A DNA stretch of 64,000 bases from contig NZ_JAMDHK010000003.1 in assembly GCF_024721115.1 (NCBI RefSeq), positions 233,403 to 297,402 of the forward strand, in the 5' to 3' direction. Positions 50,610 through 59,892 of this stretch are shown in pieces. Source of the DNA: Salipiger pentaromativorans (GTDB lineage: Bacteria; Pseudomonadota; Alphaproteobacteria; Rhodobacterales; Rhodobacteraceae). Each line of letters opens with the position of its first letter. The first letter of the stretch is position 1. The translations under genes and the position numbers were made by a program. The notes beneath the pieces are model-generated. The model had not been told where the DNA came from and did not search any database. It worked only from the letters and a program-made list of their open reading frames with translations.

Positions 50610-51788
50610 ATGATCCTTTCCCGTTCCCTCCGCCGGCTGCTTGCCGCCGCCTCGGCGGTGGCGCTGATCGCCAGCCAGGCCAGCGCCTTCGACACCCGCG
50701 CCCGCGCGGCCTTTGTGCTCGATTACACCACCGGCACGGTGCTGATGGCCAAGAATGCCGACGAGGCGCTGCCGCCCGCGTCGATGTCGAAGCTGATGAC
50801 GCTCTACATGGCCTTCGAGGCGATCCGCGACGGCCGGCTGCGGCTGGACGAGCGGCTGCCGGTCTCGTCGCATGCCATGTCTTATGGCGGCTCGACCATG
50901 TTCCTCGACACCACCGACCGGGTGCGGGTCGAGGATCTGCTGCGCGGCATCATCGTGCTTTCGGGCAACGATGCCTGCGCGGTGATCGCCGAGGCGCTGT
51001 CGCCCGACGGCACCGAGCCGGGCTTTGCCAAGCTGATGACGCGGCGCGCGCAGCAGCTCGGCATGACCAATTCGACCTTTGCCAACGCCTCGGGCTGGCC
51101 TGCGCCCGGGCACCGCATGTCGATGCGCGACCTGACGCTGCTGGCCACCCATATCATCGAGGATTTCCCCGAGTTCTACCCGATCTTCTCCGAGACCCGG
51201 TTCGCCTTCGACGGCCGCGCGCCGCAGAACGTCAACAATCGCAACCCGCTGCTGAAACTCGGCATTGGCGCCGACGGGCTCAAGACCGGCCACACGACCG
51301 AGGCGGGCTACGGGCTGGTGGGCTCGGCCACGCAGGGCGAGCGGCGGGTGATCTTTGCCATCACCGGGCTCGACACCGACCGCACCCGCGCCGAGGAAAG
51401 CGAGGCGATCGTCAACTGGGCCTTCCGTCAGTTCGCCGAACGCAAGCTGGTCACCAAGGAAACCGAGATCGCCAGCGCCAAGGTCTGGATGGGCGCCGAG
51501 GACAGCGTCGGCCTGGTCTCGCGCGAGGATGTGACGCTTCTGGTGCCGGTGACGCCGGGCACCCAGCTTGACGCCGAGGTGGTCTATACCGGCCCGCTCA
51601 AGGCGCCGATCACCGAGGGCCAGAAACTGGCCGAGCTGATCATCCGCCCCGAGGGGCTGCCCGAACATCGGGTGCCGCTCTATGCCGCCCGCGCGGTGGC
51701 CGGCGGTGGCTTTGCCAAGCGCATGATGGTGGTGAGCCAGGTGCTGCTCAACCGCCTGCAGGAACAGCCGTCCGGGGAGGCGATGTGA
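50610..51788 (+). CDS. dacC: D-alanyl-D-alanine carboxypeptidase (PBP5/6 type)
   Basis: A 392-aa exported serine peptidase S11. The signal peptide covers residues about 1-26 (ASAVALIASQASAFD). All three penicillin-binding motifs are present: SMSKLM (SxxK), SGNDACAV (SxN) and KTGHTTEAGYG (KTG). A C-terminal beta domain (about 280-360) and a final amphipathic helix (MMVVSQVLLNRLQEQ) anchor it to the membrane. It trims the terminal D-Ala of pentapeptides. Its stop overlaps the start of tmk, so it belongs to an operon with SPOR protein, tmk and holB. Confidence 0.93.
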   Translation: MILSRSLRRLLAAASAVALIASQASAFDTRARAAFVLDYTTGTVLMAKNADEALPPASMSKLMTLYMAFEAIRDGRLRLDERLPVSSHAMSYGGSTMFLDTTDRVRVEDLLRGIIVLSGNDACAVIAEALSPDGTEPGFAKLMTRRAQQLGMTNSTFANASGWPAPGHRMSMRDLTLLATHIIEDFPEFYPIFSETRFAFDGRAPQNVNNRNPLLKLGIGADGLKTGHTTEAGYGLVGSATQGERRVIFAITGLDTDRTRAEESEAIVNWAFRQFAERKLVTKETEIASAKVWMGAEDSVGLVSREDVTLLVPVTPGTQLDAEVVYTGPLKAPITEGQKLAELIIRPEGLPEHRVPLYAARAVAGGGFAKRMMVVSQVLLNRLQEQPSGEAM

Positions 51789-52411
51789 CCCGCGGCACCG
51801 GGCTGTTCATAAGTTTCGAAGGCATCGACGGCTCTGGCAAGTCCACTCAGGCACGGCTTCTGGCCGAGCGCCTGCGCGGCGAGGGCCGCGAGGTGGTGCT
51901 GACCCGCGAGCCGGGCGGTTCGCCGGGCGCGGAAGAGATCCGCGCGCTGGTGCTGCAAGGCGACCCCGACCGCTGGTCGGCGGAAACCGAGCTGCTGCTC
52001 TTCACCGCCGCCCGGCGCGATCATCTCGAACGCACGATCCGCCCGGCCCTGGCGCGGGGTGCCACGGTGATCTGCGACCGCTTCGCCGATTCCACCCGCA
52101 TGTATCAGGGTCTCTCGCGCGGCGATCTGCGCCAGGCGGTGGACACGCTGCACGAGCTGATGATCGGGGTCGAGCCCGACCGGACCATTCTCATCGACAT
52201 GGATCCCGCCGCCGCGCTGTCCCGCGCCAAGGCGCGCGCCACGCCCGAGGAACGGTTCGAGGATTTCGGCCTCGGGCTACAGGAAAAGATGCGTGCGGGC
52301 TTTCTGGCGCTGGCCGCCGAATTCGCCGGGCGGTTCCGCGTGATCGACGGCAACCGCGCGCCGGAAGCGGTGGCGGAGGATGTCCGCGCCGCGCTAGAAG
52401 CGCGGGTATGA
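51785..52411 (+). CDS. tmk: Thymidylate kinase
   Basis: A 208-aa dTMP kinase. The P loop is at the N terminus (FISFEGIDGSGKSTQARLL), the dTMP-binding LTREPGGSPGAEEIR follows, and the DRF-type motif CDRFADSTRMYQG is intact. It phosphorylates dTMP to dTDP for DNA synthesis. Translation starts at GTG 51785, overlapping the carboxypeptidase stop (GTGA), and the gene overlaps holB by ATGA. The tmk-holB pair is conserved in many bacteria. Confidence 0.96.
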   Translation: MTRGTGLFISFEGIDGSGKSTQARLLAERLRGEGREVVLTREPGGSPGAEEIRALVLQGDPDRWSAETELLLFTAARRDHLERTIRPALARGATVICDRFADSTRMYQGLSRGDLRQAVDTLHELMIGVEPDRTILIDMDPAAALSRAKARATPEERFEDFGLGLQEKMRAGFLALAAEFAGRFRVIDGNRAPEAVAEDVRAALEARV

Positions 52412-53529
52412 GCGACACCGAGATTCCCCAGCCCGACCGCGTCGAGGGCGCGCCGCATCCGCGCGAAACCCCGCGCCTCTTCGGACAGGACAAGGCCGAG
52501 CGGGATTTCCTTTCGGCCTATAGCTCCGGCCGACTGCATCACGGCTGGCTGCTGACCGGACCGAAAGGGCTTGGCAAGGCAACGCTCGCCTGGCGCATCG
52601 CAAGGTTTCTGCTGGCAACGCCCGACCCCGATGCCGGAGACGGCCTGTTCGGTGCGCCGCCGCCGCCCGAAACGCTGGACATCGCGCCCGACCACCCGGT
52701 CGCGCGGCGCATGCTGGCGCTGTCCGAGCCCGGGCTCTTCCTGCTGCGCCGCGCCTGGGACGACAAGGCCAAGCGGCTCAAGACCCAGCTCACCGTGGAC
52801 GAGGTGCGCAAGCTCAAGGGCTTCTTCACCCTCTCGGCCGCCGAGGGCGGGCGCCGCGTGGTGATCGTGGACAGCATGGACGAGCTGAACACCAACGCCG
52901 CCAACGCCATCCTGAAGCTGCTCGAGGAACCGCCGGCGCGGACCACGCTGCTGATGGTGGCGCATCAGCCCTCGCGCCTACTGCCGACGATCCGGTCGCG
53001 CTGCCGCGAGCTGCGCCTCGCCCCGCTCGGCCCCGAGGACATGGCCCGCGCGCTCGCCCAGGCGGGCGCCGAGGTCGCCCCGCAGGAGGCGCAGGCCCTC
53101 GCGGCGCTGTCGGTGGGCTCGGTCGGGGCGGCGATCCGGCTGCTCAATCACGACGGGCTGCGGCTTTACGGCGATCTGGTGCAGATCCTCGATACCCTGC
53201 CCCGGCTCGACCGGCCGCGCGCCATCGCCCTTGGCGAAAGCACCGCCGGCAAGGCCAACGAGGCGCGGCTCGATCTGACGCTGACGCTGATGGACACGCT
53301 GCTGGCGCGGCTCGCCCGGACCGGCGTCACCGGCCAGCCCCCCGCCCCCGAGGCCGCGCCGGGCGAGTCGGCGATGCTGGCGCGGCTCGCTCCCGACCCG
53401 GCCAAGGGCCGCGCCTGGGCGCAGATCGCGCAGGAGGCGGGCGACCGCGCCCGCCATGCGCGCGCGGTCAATGTCGATCCGGCCGCGCTGGTGCTCGACA
53501 TGATCCTGCAACTGCACAAGGTCGCCTGA
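52408..53529 (+). CDS. holB: DNA polymerase III subunit delta'
   Basis: A 373-aa clamp-loader subunit. It has an AAA+ fold with a Walker A-like GPKGLGKATLAWRIA (near residue 50), the sensor-adjacent DSMDELNTNAANAILKLLEE and PPARTTLLMVAHQPSRLLPT (the delta/tau family SRC neighbour is RSRCREL). The usual Cys-rich zinc site of clamp-loader subunits is largely missing, as is common in alphaproteobacterial delta'. It sits behind tmk with an ATGA overlap and is the last gene of the operon; the convergent mrp gene follows after 30 nt. Confidence 0.95.
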   Translation: MSDTEIPQPDRVEGAPHPRETPRLFGQDKAERDFLSAYSSGRLHHGWLLTGPKGLGKATLAWRIARFLLATPDPDAGDGLFGAPPPPETLDIAPDHPVARRMLALSEPGLFLLRRAWDDKAKRLKTQLTVDEVRKLKGFFTLSAAEGGRRVVIVDSMDELNTNAANAILKLLEEPPARTTLLMVAHQPSRLLPTIRSRCRELRLAPLGPEDMARALAQAGAEVAPQEAQALAALSVGSVGAAIRLLNHDGLRLYGDLVQILDTLPRLDRPRAIALGESTAGKANEARLDLTLTLMDTLLARLARTGVTGQPPAPEAAPGESAMLARLAPDPAKGRAWAQIAQEAGDRARHARAVNVDPAALVLDMILQLHKVA

Positions 53530-53559
53530 CCCGGTGGCCCGGTGCCTGCGCTGCCGCCG

Positions 53560-54624
<1,065 letters not shown>

Positions 54625-54860
54625 TCGACATCCTTTCCATTTCTGCAAGCCGACGTAAGGTCGCTTTGCTGTGGATGCAATCCTCACATTCTTTCCGCTC
54701 ATTTTTTACGCTTAACGCATTGCTTTCGCTTAGCTCTCAGCCATGCGCCCTATGCGCCCGCCGCATAGCGGCATTGAGTTTCCACGGGATTGTGCAGTTG
54801 CAGCATTTAGCCCAAGTTAAGGCCAACGACGCAATAGACCCACGCAGGCAAGAGACGCAA

Positions 54861-55079
54861 ATGGCATACGCAACCGAACAGAACTCGCGCAACCAAAGCG
54901 GTTTGACCGGACGCTTCGCCACTTTCGCCGCAGGTCTCCGCGAACAGATGGCCCGGCGCCGGCTCTATAAAGAGACCTTCCGCGAACTCGCGGCGCTGAG
55001 CAACCGCGAACTGGGTGACCTCGGGCTGCATCGCTCGATGATCCGCAGGATCGCATGGCAGGCCGCCTACGGCGCCTGA
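54861..55079 (+). CDS. ccaF1: DUF1127 small RNA-binding protein (CcaF1-like)
   Basis: A 72-aa basic protein with a C-terminal DUF1127 motif: RETFRELAALSNRELGDLGL-like segment (KETFRELAALSNRELGDLGL) followed by HRSMIRRIAWQAA. In Rhodobacter sphaeroides the DUF1127 protein CcaF1 is encoded immediately upstream of the CcsR1-4 small RNAs, transcribed with them under stress sigma-factor control, and binds RNA. The same order is seen here: five sRNA units begin 15 nt after the stop. Orthology to ccaF1 is inferred from this synteny and size, not from a search. Confidence 0.88.
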   Translation: MAYATEQNSRNQSGLTGRFATFAAGLREQMARRRLYKETFRELAALSNRELGDLGLHRSMIRRIAWQAAYGA

Positions 55080-55094
55080 AACACGGAATTGGTT

Positions 55095-55169
55095 TCGAAG
55101 GGCTCTCTCCTCCTCCCTGAGCCCTTCGATATCGGCGGCGGCCTCACTCCTCCTCCCGAGGCCGCCGCC
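55095..55169 (+). ncRNA. CcsR/cuckoo-type sRNA unit 1
   Basis: Two hairpins: 55095-55129 (TCGAAGGGCTC against GAGCCCTTCGA) and 55134-55169 (GGCGGCGGCCTC against GAGGCCGCCGCC). Both loops expose CTCCTCCTCCC, complementary to the Shine-Dalgarno core. This is the two-hairpin layout of the CcsR (cuckoo) RNAs of Rhodobacter. Confidence 0.85.
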
Positions 55170-55203
55170 GCAAAGAACAAAAGGGCCGCAAGGCCCAAGA
55201 CAT

Positions 55204-55277
55204 CGAAGGCCCTTCTCCTCCTCCCTTGGGTCTTTCGTGTCCGCGACGGTGCCTCTCCTCCTCCCTGGCACCGTCGC
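55204..55277 (+). ncRNA. CcsR/cuckoo-type sRNA unit 2
   Basis: Hairpins at 55204-55237 (CGAAGGCCC/GGGTCTTTCG, with a G-T pair) and 55243-55277 (GCGACGGTGCC/GGCACCGTCGC), each with a CTCCTCCTCCC loop. The second stem is identical to that of unit 4. Starts 109 nt after unit 1. Confidence 0.85.
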
Positions 55278-55308
55278 ACCTAACATCCGGGCACTGACGC
55301 CCGACAGT

Positions 55309-55383
55309 TCGGAGACCCCTCTCCTCCTCCCTGGGGTCCTTCGATGCCGCGGCGGGGTCTCTCCTCCTCCCTGACCCCGCCGC
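55309..55383 (+). ncRNA. CcsR/cuckoo-type sRNA unit 3
   Basis: Hairpins at 55309-55344 (GACCCC/GGGGTC core with looser base) and 55349-55383 (GCGGCGGGGTC/GACCCCGCCGC), both with a CTCCTCCTCCC loop. Starts 105 nt after unit 2. Confidence 0.83.
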
Positions 55384-55416
55384 ACTCTCATTCGGGGCTG
55401 CAAGGCTCCACCGGAA

Positions 55417-55490
55417 CGAAGGCCCTTCTCCTCCTCCCTTGGGCCTTTCGTGACCGCGACGGTGCCTCTCCTCCTCCCTGGCACCGTCGC
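55417..55490 (+). ncRNA. CcsR/cuckoo-type sRNA unit 4
   Basis: Hairpins at 55417-55450 (CGAAGGCCC/GGGCCTTTCG) and 55456-55490 (GCGACGGTGCC/GGCACCGTCGC), loops CTCCTCCTCCC. It is nearly the same as unit 2, which points to recent duplication. Starts 108 nt after unit 3. Confidence 0.85.
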
Positions 55491-55522
55491 ACTCTCATTC
55501 GGACCGAACGGTCCAACAGGTT

Positions 55523-55601
55523 TCTGGAGCCCCTCTCCTCCTCCCTGGGGTTTCCGGAAAATTGACGGCGGTGCCCTCTCCTCCTCCCTGGGCACCGCCG
55601 T
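55523..55601 (+). ncRNA. CcsR/cuckoo-type sRNA unit 5
   Basis: Hairpins at 55523-55558 (GGAGCCCC/GGGGTTTCC, with one wobble or mismatch) and 55565-55601 (ACGGCGGTGCCC/GGGCACCGCCGT), loops CTCCTCCTCCC. The last stem doubles as the array terminator because TTTTCTTTTT follows it. Confidence 0.85.
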
Positions 55602-55610
55602 TTTCTTTTT
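55565..55610 (+). terminator. Rho-independent terminator of the DUF1127-sRNA transcript
   Basis: The 12-bp perfect stem of the last sRNA hairpin is directly followed by TTTTCTTTTT, the only strong T run behind any hairpin of the array. A single long transcript from the DUF1127 gene through all five units, processed afterwards, would end here. Confidence 0.8.
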
Positions 55611-55802
55611 CCGCCACCCCGCCACGATCCCCCGCCACGATCCCCTGTCGCCGCAACGCTCGTTGCGACTCGAGTCGCGCCGTTTTCGGAAAATCCCGGA
55701 CCCCGGGGCGGGATCCTGCCCTGCCCGCAGGCCTCAAACGCTTGTCATATGAGCTTTACCAAGCCGCGTTACTGCTGACGTCAACACTGTATCTTGCGAG
55801 GC

Positions 55803-55858
55803 TTGCCAGAGGGAAAACGCGAGATATAGTATTTTCAGGCTGGGGCGGGACGTCCCGC
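55803..55858 (+). promoter_or_regulatory. Promoter and palindrome upstream of the HNH gene
   Basis: TTGCCA (55803-55808) and TATAGT (55825-55830), 16 nt apart, form a fair sigma-70 promoter. Just downstream lies the perfect 14-bp palindrome GCGGGACGTCCCGC (55845-55858), a candidate operator. Two more overlapping palindromes lie at 55653-55678 (GCAACG/CGTTGC and GCGACTCGAGTCGC). The HNH start is at 55905. Confidence 0.45.
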
Positions 55859-55904
55859 TCTGGTGCTTCGAGACGGGCAGACAGGGCAGGGAACGATTCA
55901 CTCC

Positions 55905-56489
55905 ATGGACGGCGATTTCAGAACCCATTTTGTCAGGGAACCTTCCGCGCTGAAACATCACCCGGCGCTGGTGCTGAATGCGGATTACCGGCCGCTTTCC
56001 TACTACCCGCTGTCGCTCTGGCCCTGGCAGGAGGCGGTCAAGGCGGCCTTTCTCGACAGGGTGGACATCATCGCCGAATACGACGAGGAGGTCCGAAGCC
56101 CGTCGATGACGCTGAGAATTCCCAGCGTGGTGGTGCTGAAAGATTACGTAAAACCGAGGAAGCGCGTGGCATTCACGCGCTTCAATCTTTTTCTGCGGGA
56201 CGAATTCCGCTGCCAGTACTGCGGATCCAAGGGCGATCTGACCTTCGATCATGTGGTGCCCCGCGCCGCCGGCGGCGTGACGAGCTGGGAAAACGTGGTT
56301 GCCGCCTGCGCACCCTGCAACCTGCGCAAAGGATCGAAATCGCTGCGCCGCGCCGGCATGTCCCTGCGCAAGATCCCGCGGCAGCCCGGCGCCTCCGAGC
56401 TGATGAATGTGGGGCGGAAATTCCCGCCGAACCACCTGCACGAAAGCTGGCTCGACTTCCTCTACTGGGACGCCGAGCTCGAAGCCTGA
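55905..56489 (+). CDS. HNH endonuclease-fold protein
   Basis: A 194-aa protein of the HNH nuclease family common in Alphaproteobacteria. The HNH/zinc core is complete: CQYCG (first zinc pair), LTFDHVVPRAAGGVTSWENV (DH with the catalytic His and the Asn helix) and CAPCNLRKG (second zinc pair). The N-terminal half (PALVLNADYRPLSYYPLSLW) is the family-specific extension. Its cellular target is not known; conserved, single-copy chromosomal members are not obviously part of a defence or mobile element. The start at 55905 (MDGDF) is favoured over 55863. Confidence 0.9.
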   Translation: MDGDFRTHFVREPSALKHHPALVLNADYRPLSYYPLSLWPWQEAVKAAFLDRVDIIAEYDEEVRSPSMTLRIPSVVVLKDYVKPRKRVAFTRFNLFLRDEFRCQYCGSKGDLTFDHVVPRAAGGVTSWENVVAACAPCNLRKGSKSLRRAGMSLRKIPRQPGASELMNVGRKFPPNHLHESWLDFLYWDAELEA

Positions 56490-56588
56490 GCCTCTGCCCG
56501 CCCTGGCCCCGGCGGCAAGGCTTGCCACGATGCCGCCCCCGGCCTAAGCCCGCCCTGCGGGCGCGAGGGAACGCCCGGAAGGGGTTCC

Positions 56589-57800
56589 ATGCTGCTTTAT
56601 CGCCTGCTCGTCTCGATCTTCGCGCTCTGGGTTCTCGCCGGGCTGGTGCTGCGGCGCGATCGGACAGCGCTGCGCCAGAGGCTCGCGGCGGGCCCCGCCG
56701 AGCCCGGCCCGCATCTGTGGCTGCACGCCGCCTCGAACGGCGAGCTGGCCTCGGCCCGGCCGCTGGTCGACGCGCTGCGCGGCGCCCGTCCCGATCTGCC
56801 CCTGCTCGTCACCTGCAACTCGCCCACCGGCGTCGCGCTGGCGCAAAGCTGGGGGCTGGCGGCGCGGCTTGCGCCGCTCGATCTGGGCTGGGTGGCGCGG
56901 CGGATGCACCGCAAATGGCAGGTCCGCGGCCATATCGCGATGGAATCGGAACTCTGGCCGCACCGGGTGCTGACCTGCCCCGGCCCGGTCTTCGTCATGG
57001 GCGGGCGACTCACCGAGGGCACCGCCCGGGGTTGGCGCCTGTTCGGCGCGCTGCAACGCCGGCTGCTGCGGCGCATCGCCTATGTCTCCGCCCAGGACGC
57101 GGGCTCTCTCGCCCGCTACCGCGCGGCGGGCCTGCCCGCAAGAGCGGCGGGGCCCGTCGTCGATCTCAAGGCGCTCTACACGCCCGAGACCCGGCGCGAT
57201 CCGGCGCTTTGCGCGACGTTCGACCGCCGCCTGACCTGGCTGGCCGCCTCCACCCATGAGGGCGAGGAAGAGGTGGTTCTGGCCGCCCATCTCCGCGCCC
57301 GCGCCGAGATCCCCGGCCTGCGCCTGATCCTCGCTCCGCGCCATCCGCGCCGCGCCGAGGCGGTGCTGCGCCTCATCGTTGAGACCGGGCTGTCCTGCGC
57401 CCGGCGCAGTCTTGGTCAGGATCCCGCCACTGCCGAGGTCTATCTTGCCGACACGATGGGCGAGATGGGGCTGCTCTACCCGCTGGCGGGGCGCATTTTC
57501 ATCGGCGGCACGCTGACCGACCGCGGCGGACACACCCCCTACGAGCCCGCCGCCTACGGCGCGGCGCTTCTGCACGGCCCGGATGTCGCGAATTTCCGCG
57601 CACCCTTCGCCCGGCTCGACGCCGCGCATGCCGCACTCCAGGTCGCGAGCGCCGAGGACCTGGGCGCCGCCCTGATCCGCCTCGCCCCGCCCGATGCCCA
57701 GGACGCCCTGGGAGGCGCCGCGCAGGCAGCGCTGCGTCCGGAGGCAGATGCGCAGGAACTGGTGCGCGAACTCACAGAGCGGCTGGACGCAGCGGGCTGA
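56589..57800 (+). CDS. waaA: 3-Deoxy-D-manno-octulosonic acid (Kdo) transferase
   Basis: A 403-aa GT30 glycosyltransferase. An N-terminal membrane anchor (LLVSIFALWVLAGLVL) is followed by the family stretch LWLHAASNGELASARPL, with a Glu expected to be the catalytic base, the acceptor segment AMESELWPHRVLTCPG, and the C-terminal donor-binding region (GTLTDRGGHTPYEPAAYG). It adds Kdo from CMP-Kdo to lipid A precursor at the inner membrane. GGAAGGGG precedes the ATG. The sequence reads as a somewhat divergent member (HAASNGE where HAVSVGE is common), so it might be a paralogue of the main enzyme. Confidence 0.88.
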   Translation: MLLYRLLVSIFALWVLAGLVLRRDRTALRQRLAAGPAEPGPHLWLHAASNGELASARPLVDALRGARPDLPLLVTCNSPTGVALAQSWGLAARLAPLDLGWVARRMHRKWQVRGHIAMESELWPHRVLTCPGPVFVMGGRLTEGTARGWRLFGALQRRLLRRIAYVSAQDAGSLARYRAAGLPARAAGPVVDLKALYTPETRRDPALCATFDRRLTWLAASTHEGEEEVVLAAHLRARAEIPGLRLILAPRHPRRAEAVLRLIVETGLSCARRSLGQDPATAEVYLADTMGEMGLLYPLAGRIFIGGTLTDRGGHTPYEPAAYGAALLHGPDVANFRAPFARLDAAHAALQVASAEDLGAALIRLAPPDAQDALGGAAQAALRPEADAQELVRELTERLDAAG

Positions 57801-57839
57801 GCGCGTCACTCTCGGCGCGAGTCGTCTCGCATCCGCGCC

Positions 57840-58301
57840 ATGCCCCTGATTTCCGCCCCCAACCAACCCCAGACCGCCCGGCCCGCGCAGGTTCCGCACC
57901 TGCAATACGCGGCGTTGTGCTATCGCCTGCGCGGCGGCAAGCTCGAGATCCTGATGATCACCAGCCGCGGCGGTCGGCGCTGGACCTTGCCCAAGGGCTG
58001 GCCGATGCGCGGCCGCACCCCTGCCGAGACCGCCGCGCGCGAGGCCTGGGAAGAGGCCGGTGTCCGGGGCACGCCGCATCGCAACTGCGTGGGCGGCTAC
58101 ACCTATACCAAGCATACCGACCCGCATCTGCATCTCGCGATGGTCTTTCCGGTCGAGGTCGCCCGGCTGGAAAAACGCTTTCCCGAACGCGGCGAACGCA
58201 AGCGGCGCTGGATGAGCCGGACCAAGGCCGCCACGCTGGTGGCCGAGGCGGAGTTGGCGCAGATCCTGCTGCGCTTCGATCCCAACGCCCTCGGCCGCTG
58301 A
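57840..58301 (+). CDS. Nudix hydrolase
   Basis: A 153-aa Nudix enzyme. The box is complete: GWPMRGRTPAETAAREAWEE followed by AGVRG (Gx5Ex7REUxEExGU). The sequence before it (LMITSRGGRRWTLPKGW) and the family pattern resemble the diphosphoinositol-polyphosphate/diadenosine-polyphosphate hydrolase branch. It cleaves a nucleoside diphosphate linked to another moiety; the exact substrate is not readable. It lies 39 nt behind the Kdo transferase gene on the same strand. Confidence 0.9.
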   Translation: MPLISAPNQPQTARPAQVPHLQYAALCYRLRGGKLEILMITSRGGRRWTLPKGWPMRGRTPAETAAREAWEEAGVRGTPHRNCVGGYTYTKHTDPHLHLAMVFPVEVARLEKRFPERGERKRRWMSRTKAATLVAEAELAQILLRFDPNALGR

Positions 58302-58375
58302 GCCCCCCCCTATCGCGCCGCTTGAACTTCCTTGCGGAAAGGTTAGGTATTTCAGGATACAGTCGGGCAAAGTCC

Positions 58376-58810
58376 ATGATCAGCTATTCTCTCAAATGCG
58401 CGCAGGACCACCGCTTCGACAGCTGGTTCCAGTCCGCAAGCGCCTTCGACAAGCTGCACGCCGCCGGTCTGGTGACCTGCGCGGTCTGCGGCACGTCCGA
58501 GGTCGAGAAGGATCTGATGGCACCGCGCGTGAACGCCGGCGCCGACAAACCCGGCGACAGCCCCGCGCCCAGCCTGAGCGACAGCGCCTCGCCCGAAGAG
58601 CAGGCGCTGAAAGCGCTGCGCGACGAGATCGAGAAACATTCCGATTACGTCGGCAAGGATTTCGCCCGCGAAGCCCGCGCGATGCATTCCGGCGATGCGC
58701 CGAAACGTGCGATCTGGGGCGAGACGCGCGGCGACGAGGCCCGCAAGCTGATCGAGGACGGCGTGCCCGTCGCCCCCCTGCCCTTCCGACCGACACGGAG
58801 ATCGAACTGA
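58376..58810 (+). CDS. DUF1178 family protein
   Basis: A 144-aa cytoplasmic protein of the DUF1178 family. It starts MISYSLKCAQDHRFDSWFQS and has CAVCG, forming with the first Cys a possible zinc site; a variable acidic linker (about 60-85) precedes the conserved C-terminal YVGKDFAREARAMHSGDAP and IWGETRGDEARKLIEDG. Function unknown. It overlaps nothing but is one base from the SDR gene start, so the two are likely co-transcribed. Confidence 0.9.
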   Translation: MISYSLKCAQDHRFDSWFQSASAFDKLHAAGLVTCAVCGTSEVEKDLMAPRVNAGADKPGDSPAPSLSDSASPEEQALKALRDEIEKHSDYVGKDFAREARAMHSGDAPKRAIWGETRGDEARKLIEDGVPVAPLPFRPTRRSN

Positions 58811-58811
58811 T

Positions 58812-59456
58812 ATGCGCATCCTGATCACGGGCGCCAACCGCGGCATCGGCGCCGCGCTCGACCGCGAGCTGACGGCGCGCTGCGCCGAGGTGATCGGCAC
58901 CGCCCGCAACCATCCGGACTATCAGCCGCTCGACGTCACGCAGCCCGCCTCGGTGGCCGCGCTGGCCGAACGGCTGGACGGCGCCCCGCTCGATGCGCTG
59001 ATCTGCAACGCCGGGGTCTATCTCGACAAGGGACAGGCCCTGGCCGATGGCTACCCGGCACAGATGTGGGCCGATGAATTCGCGGTGAATGTCACCGGCG
59101 TGTTCCTGAGCGTGCAGGCGCTGCTGCCGAATCTCCGGCAGGGCAGCGCGCCCCGGATCATGATCATCTCCTCGCAGATGGCCTCGCATACCCGCGCCCC
59201 CGGCGGCAGCTACATCTACCGCGCCTCCAAGGCGGCGGCGCTGAACCTCGGGCGCAACCTCGCCACCGATCTCAAACCCATGGGCATCGCCGTCGGCATC
59301 TACCATCCGGGCTGGGTGCAGACCGATATGGGCGGCACCGCCGCCGAGATCACCCCGGAGATGGCCGCACGCGGCCTCGCCGACCGGCTCGAGGCGCTCG
59401 GCCCCGGCAATACCGGCTGTTTCGAGACCTGGGATGGCCAGCCCCACGCCTACTGA
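58812..59456 (+). CDS. Short-chain dehydrogenase/reductase
   Basis: A 214-aa classical SDR, rather short. Cofactor motif TGANRGIGAA at residues 6-15, NAGVY near 64, and the catalytic YIYRASKAA (YxxxK) with an upstream Ser (ISSQMAS). It probably reduces or oxidises a small carbonyl compound with NAD(P)(H); the substrate is unknown. The gene overlaps the next one by 23 nt. Confidence 0.9.
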   Translation: MRILITGANRGIGAALDRELTARCAEVIGTARNHPDYQPLDVTQPASVAALAERLDGAPLDALICNAGVYLDKGQALADGYPAQMWADEFAVNVTGVFLSVQALLPNLRQGSAPRIMIISSQMASHTRAPGGSYIYRASKAAALNLGRNLATDLKPMGIAVGIYHPGWVQTDMGGTAAEITPEMAARGLADRLEALGPGNTGCFETWDGQPHAY

Positions 59457-59892
59457 ACCCGAGGCCTTCCCCGCCGCCTTCGCCCGCGCCTGGGCGACGC
59501 GCGAGGGCACCGAGATTGCCGCGCTTTTCACCGAAGACGCGGATTTCGTGAATGTCACCGGGCTCTGGTGGACCGGACGCGACCGGATCGCGGCCCCGCA
59601 TGACTACGCGCTGAAGAGCTTCTTCGCCGGGACCGAGCTGCGCCCGGGCCGTATCGCCGTGCGGCGGCTGGGCGACGACATCGCGCTGGTGCGCTGCCGC
59701 TTCACCCTGACCGGCCAGCGCCTGCCCGATGGCGCCGCCGCCGGTCCGCGCCAGACCATCCTGCTGTTCGTGCTCCAGCGCGGCCCCACCGGCTGGCGCG
59801 CGGTGACCGCGCAGAACACCGATGTGGTGCCCGGCATGGAAACCCATGCAAACGACGGCACATTGCGGGCGGTCGATTACCGAACGCCCTGA
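59434..59892 (+). CDS. NTF2-like (SgcJ/EcaC-type) protein
   Basis: A 152-aa single-domain protein of the SnoaL/NTF2-like cone fold: FARAWATREGTEIAALFTED then ADFVNVTGLWWTGRDRI and a C-terminal TGWRAVTAQNTDVVPG. Family members bind small hydrophobic molecules or act as isomerases/hydrolases without a fixed catalytic triad. It overlaps the end of the SDR gene by 23 nt; the frame and the family match argue that this start is right. Confidence 0.85.
   Translation: MASPTPTEPEAFPAAFARAWATREGTEIAALFTEDADFVNVTGLWWTGRDRIAAPHDYALKSFFAGTELRPGRIAVRRLGDDIALVRCRFTLTGQRLPDGAAAGPRQTILLFVLQRGPTGWRAVTAQNTDVVPGMETHANDGTLRAVDYRTP

Noticed and set aside
54807-55625. A minus-strand frame with repeated Arg-Glu-Glu-Glu segments
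   Set aside because: The repeats are the antisense of the CTCCTCC loops of the sRNA hairpins. The hairpins, period and terminator explain the region better.
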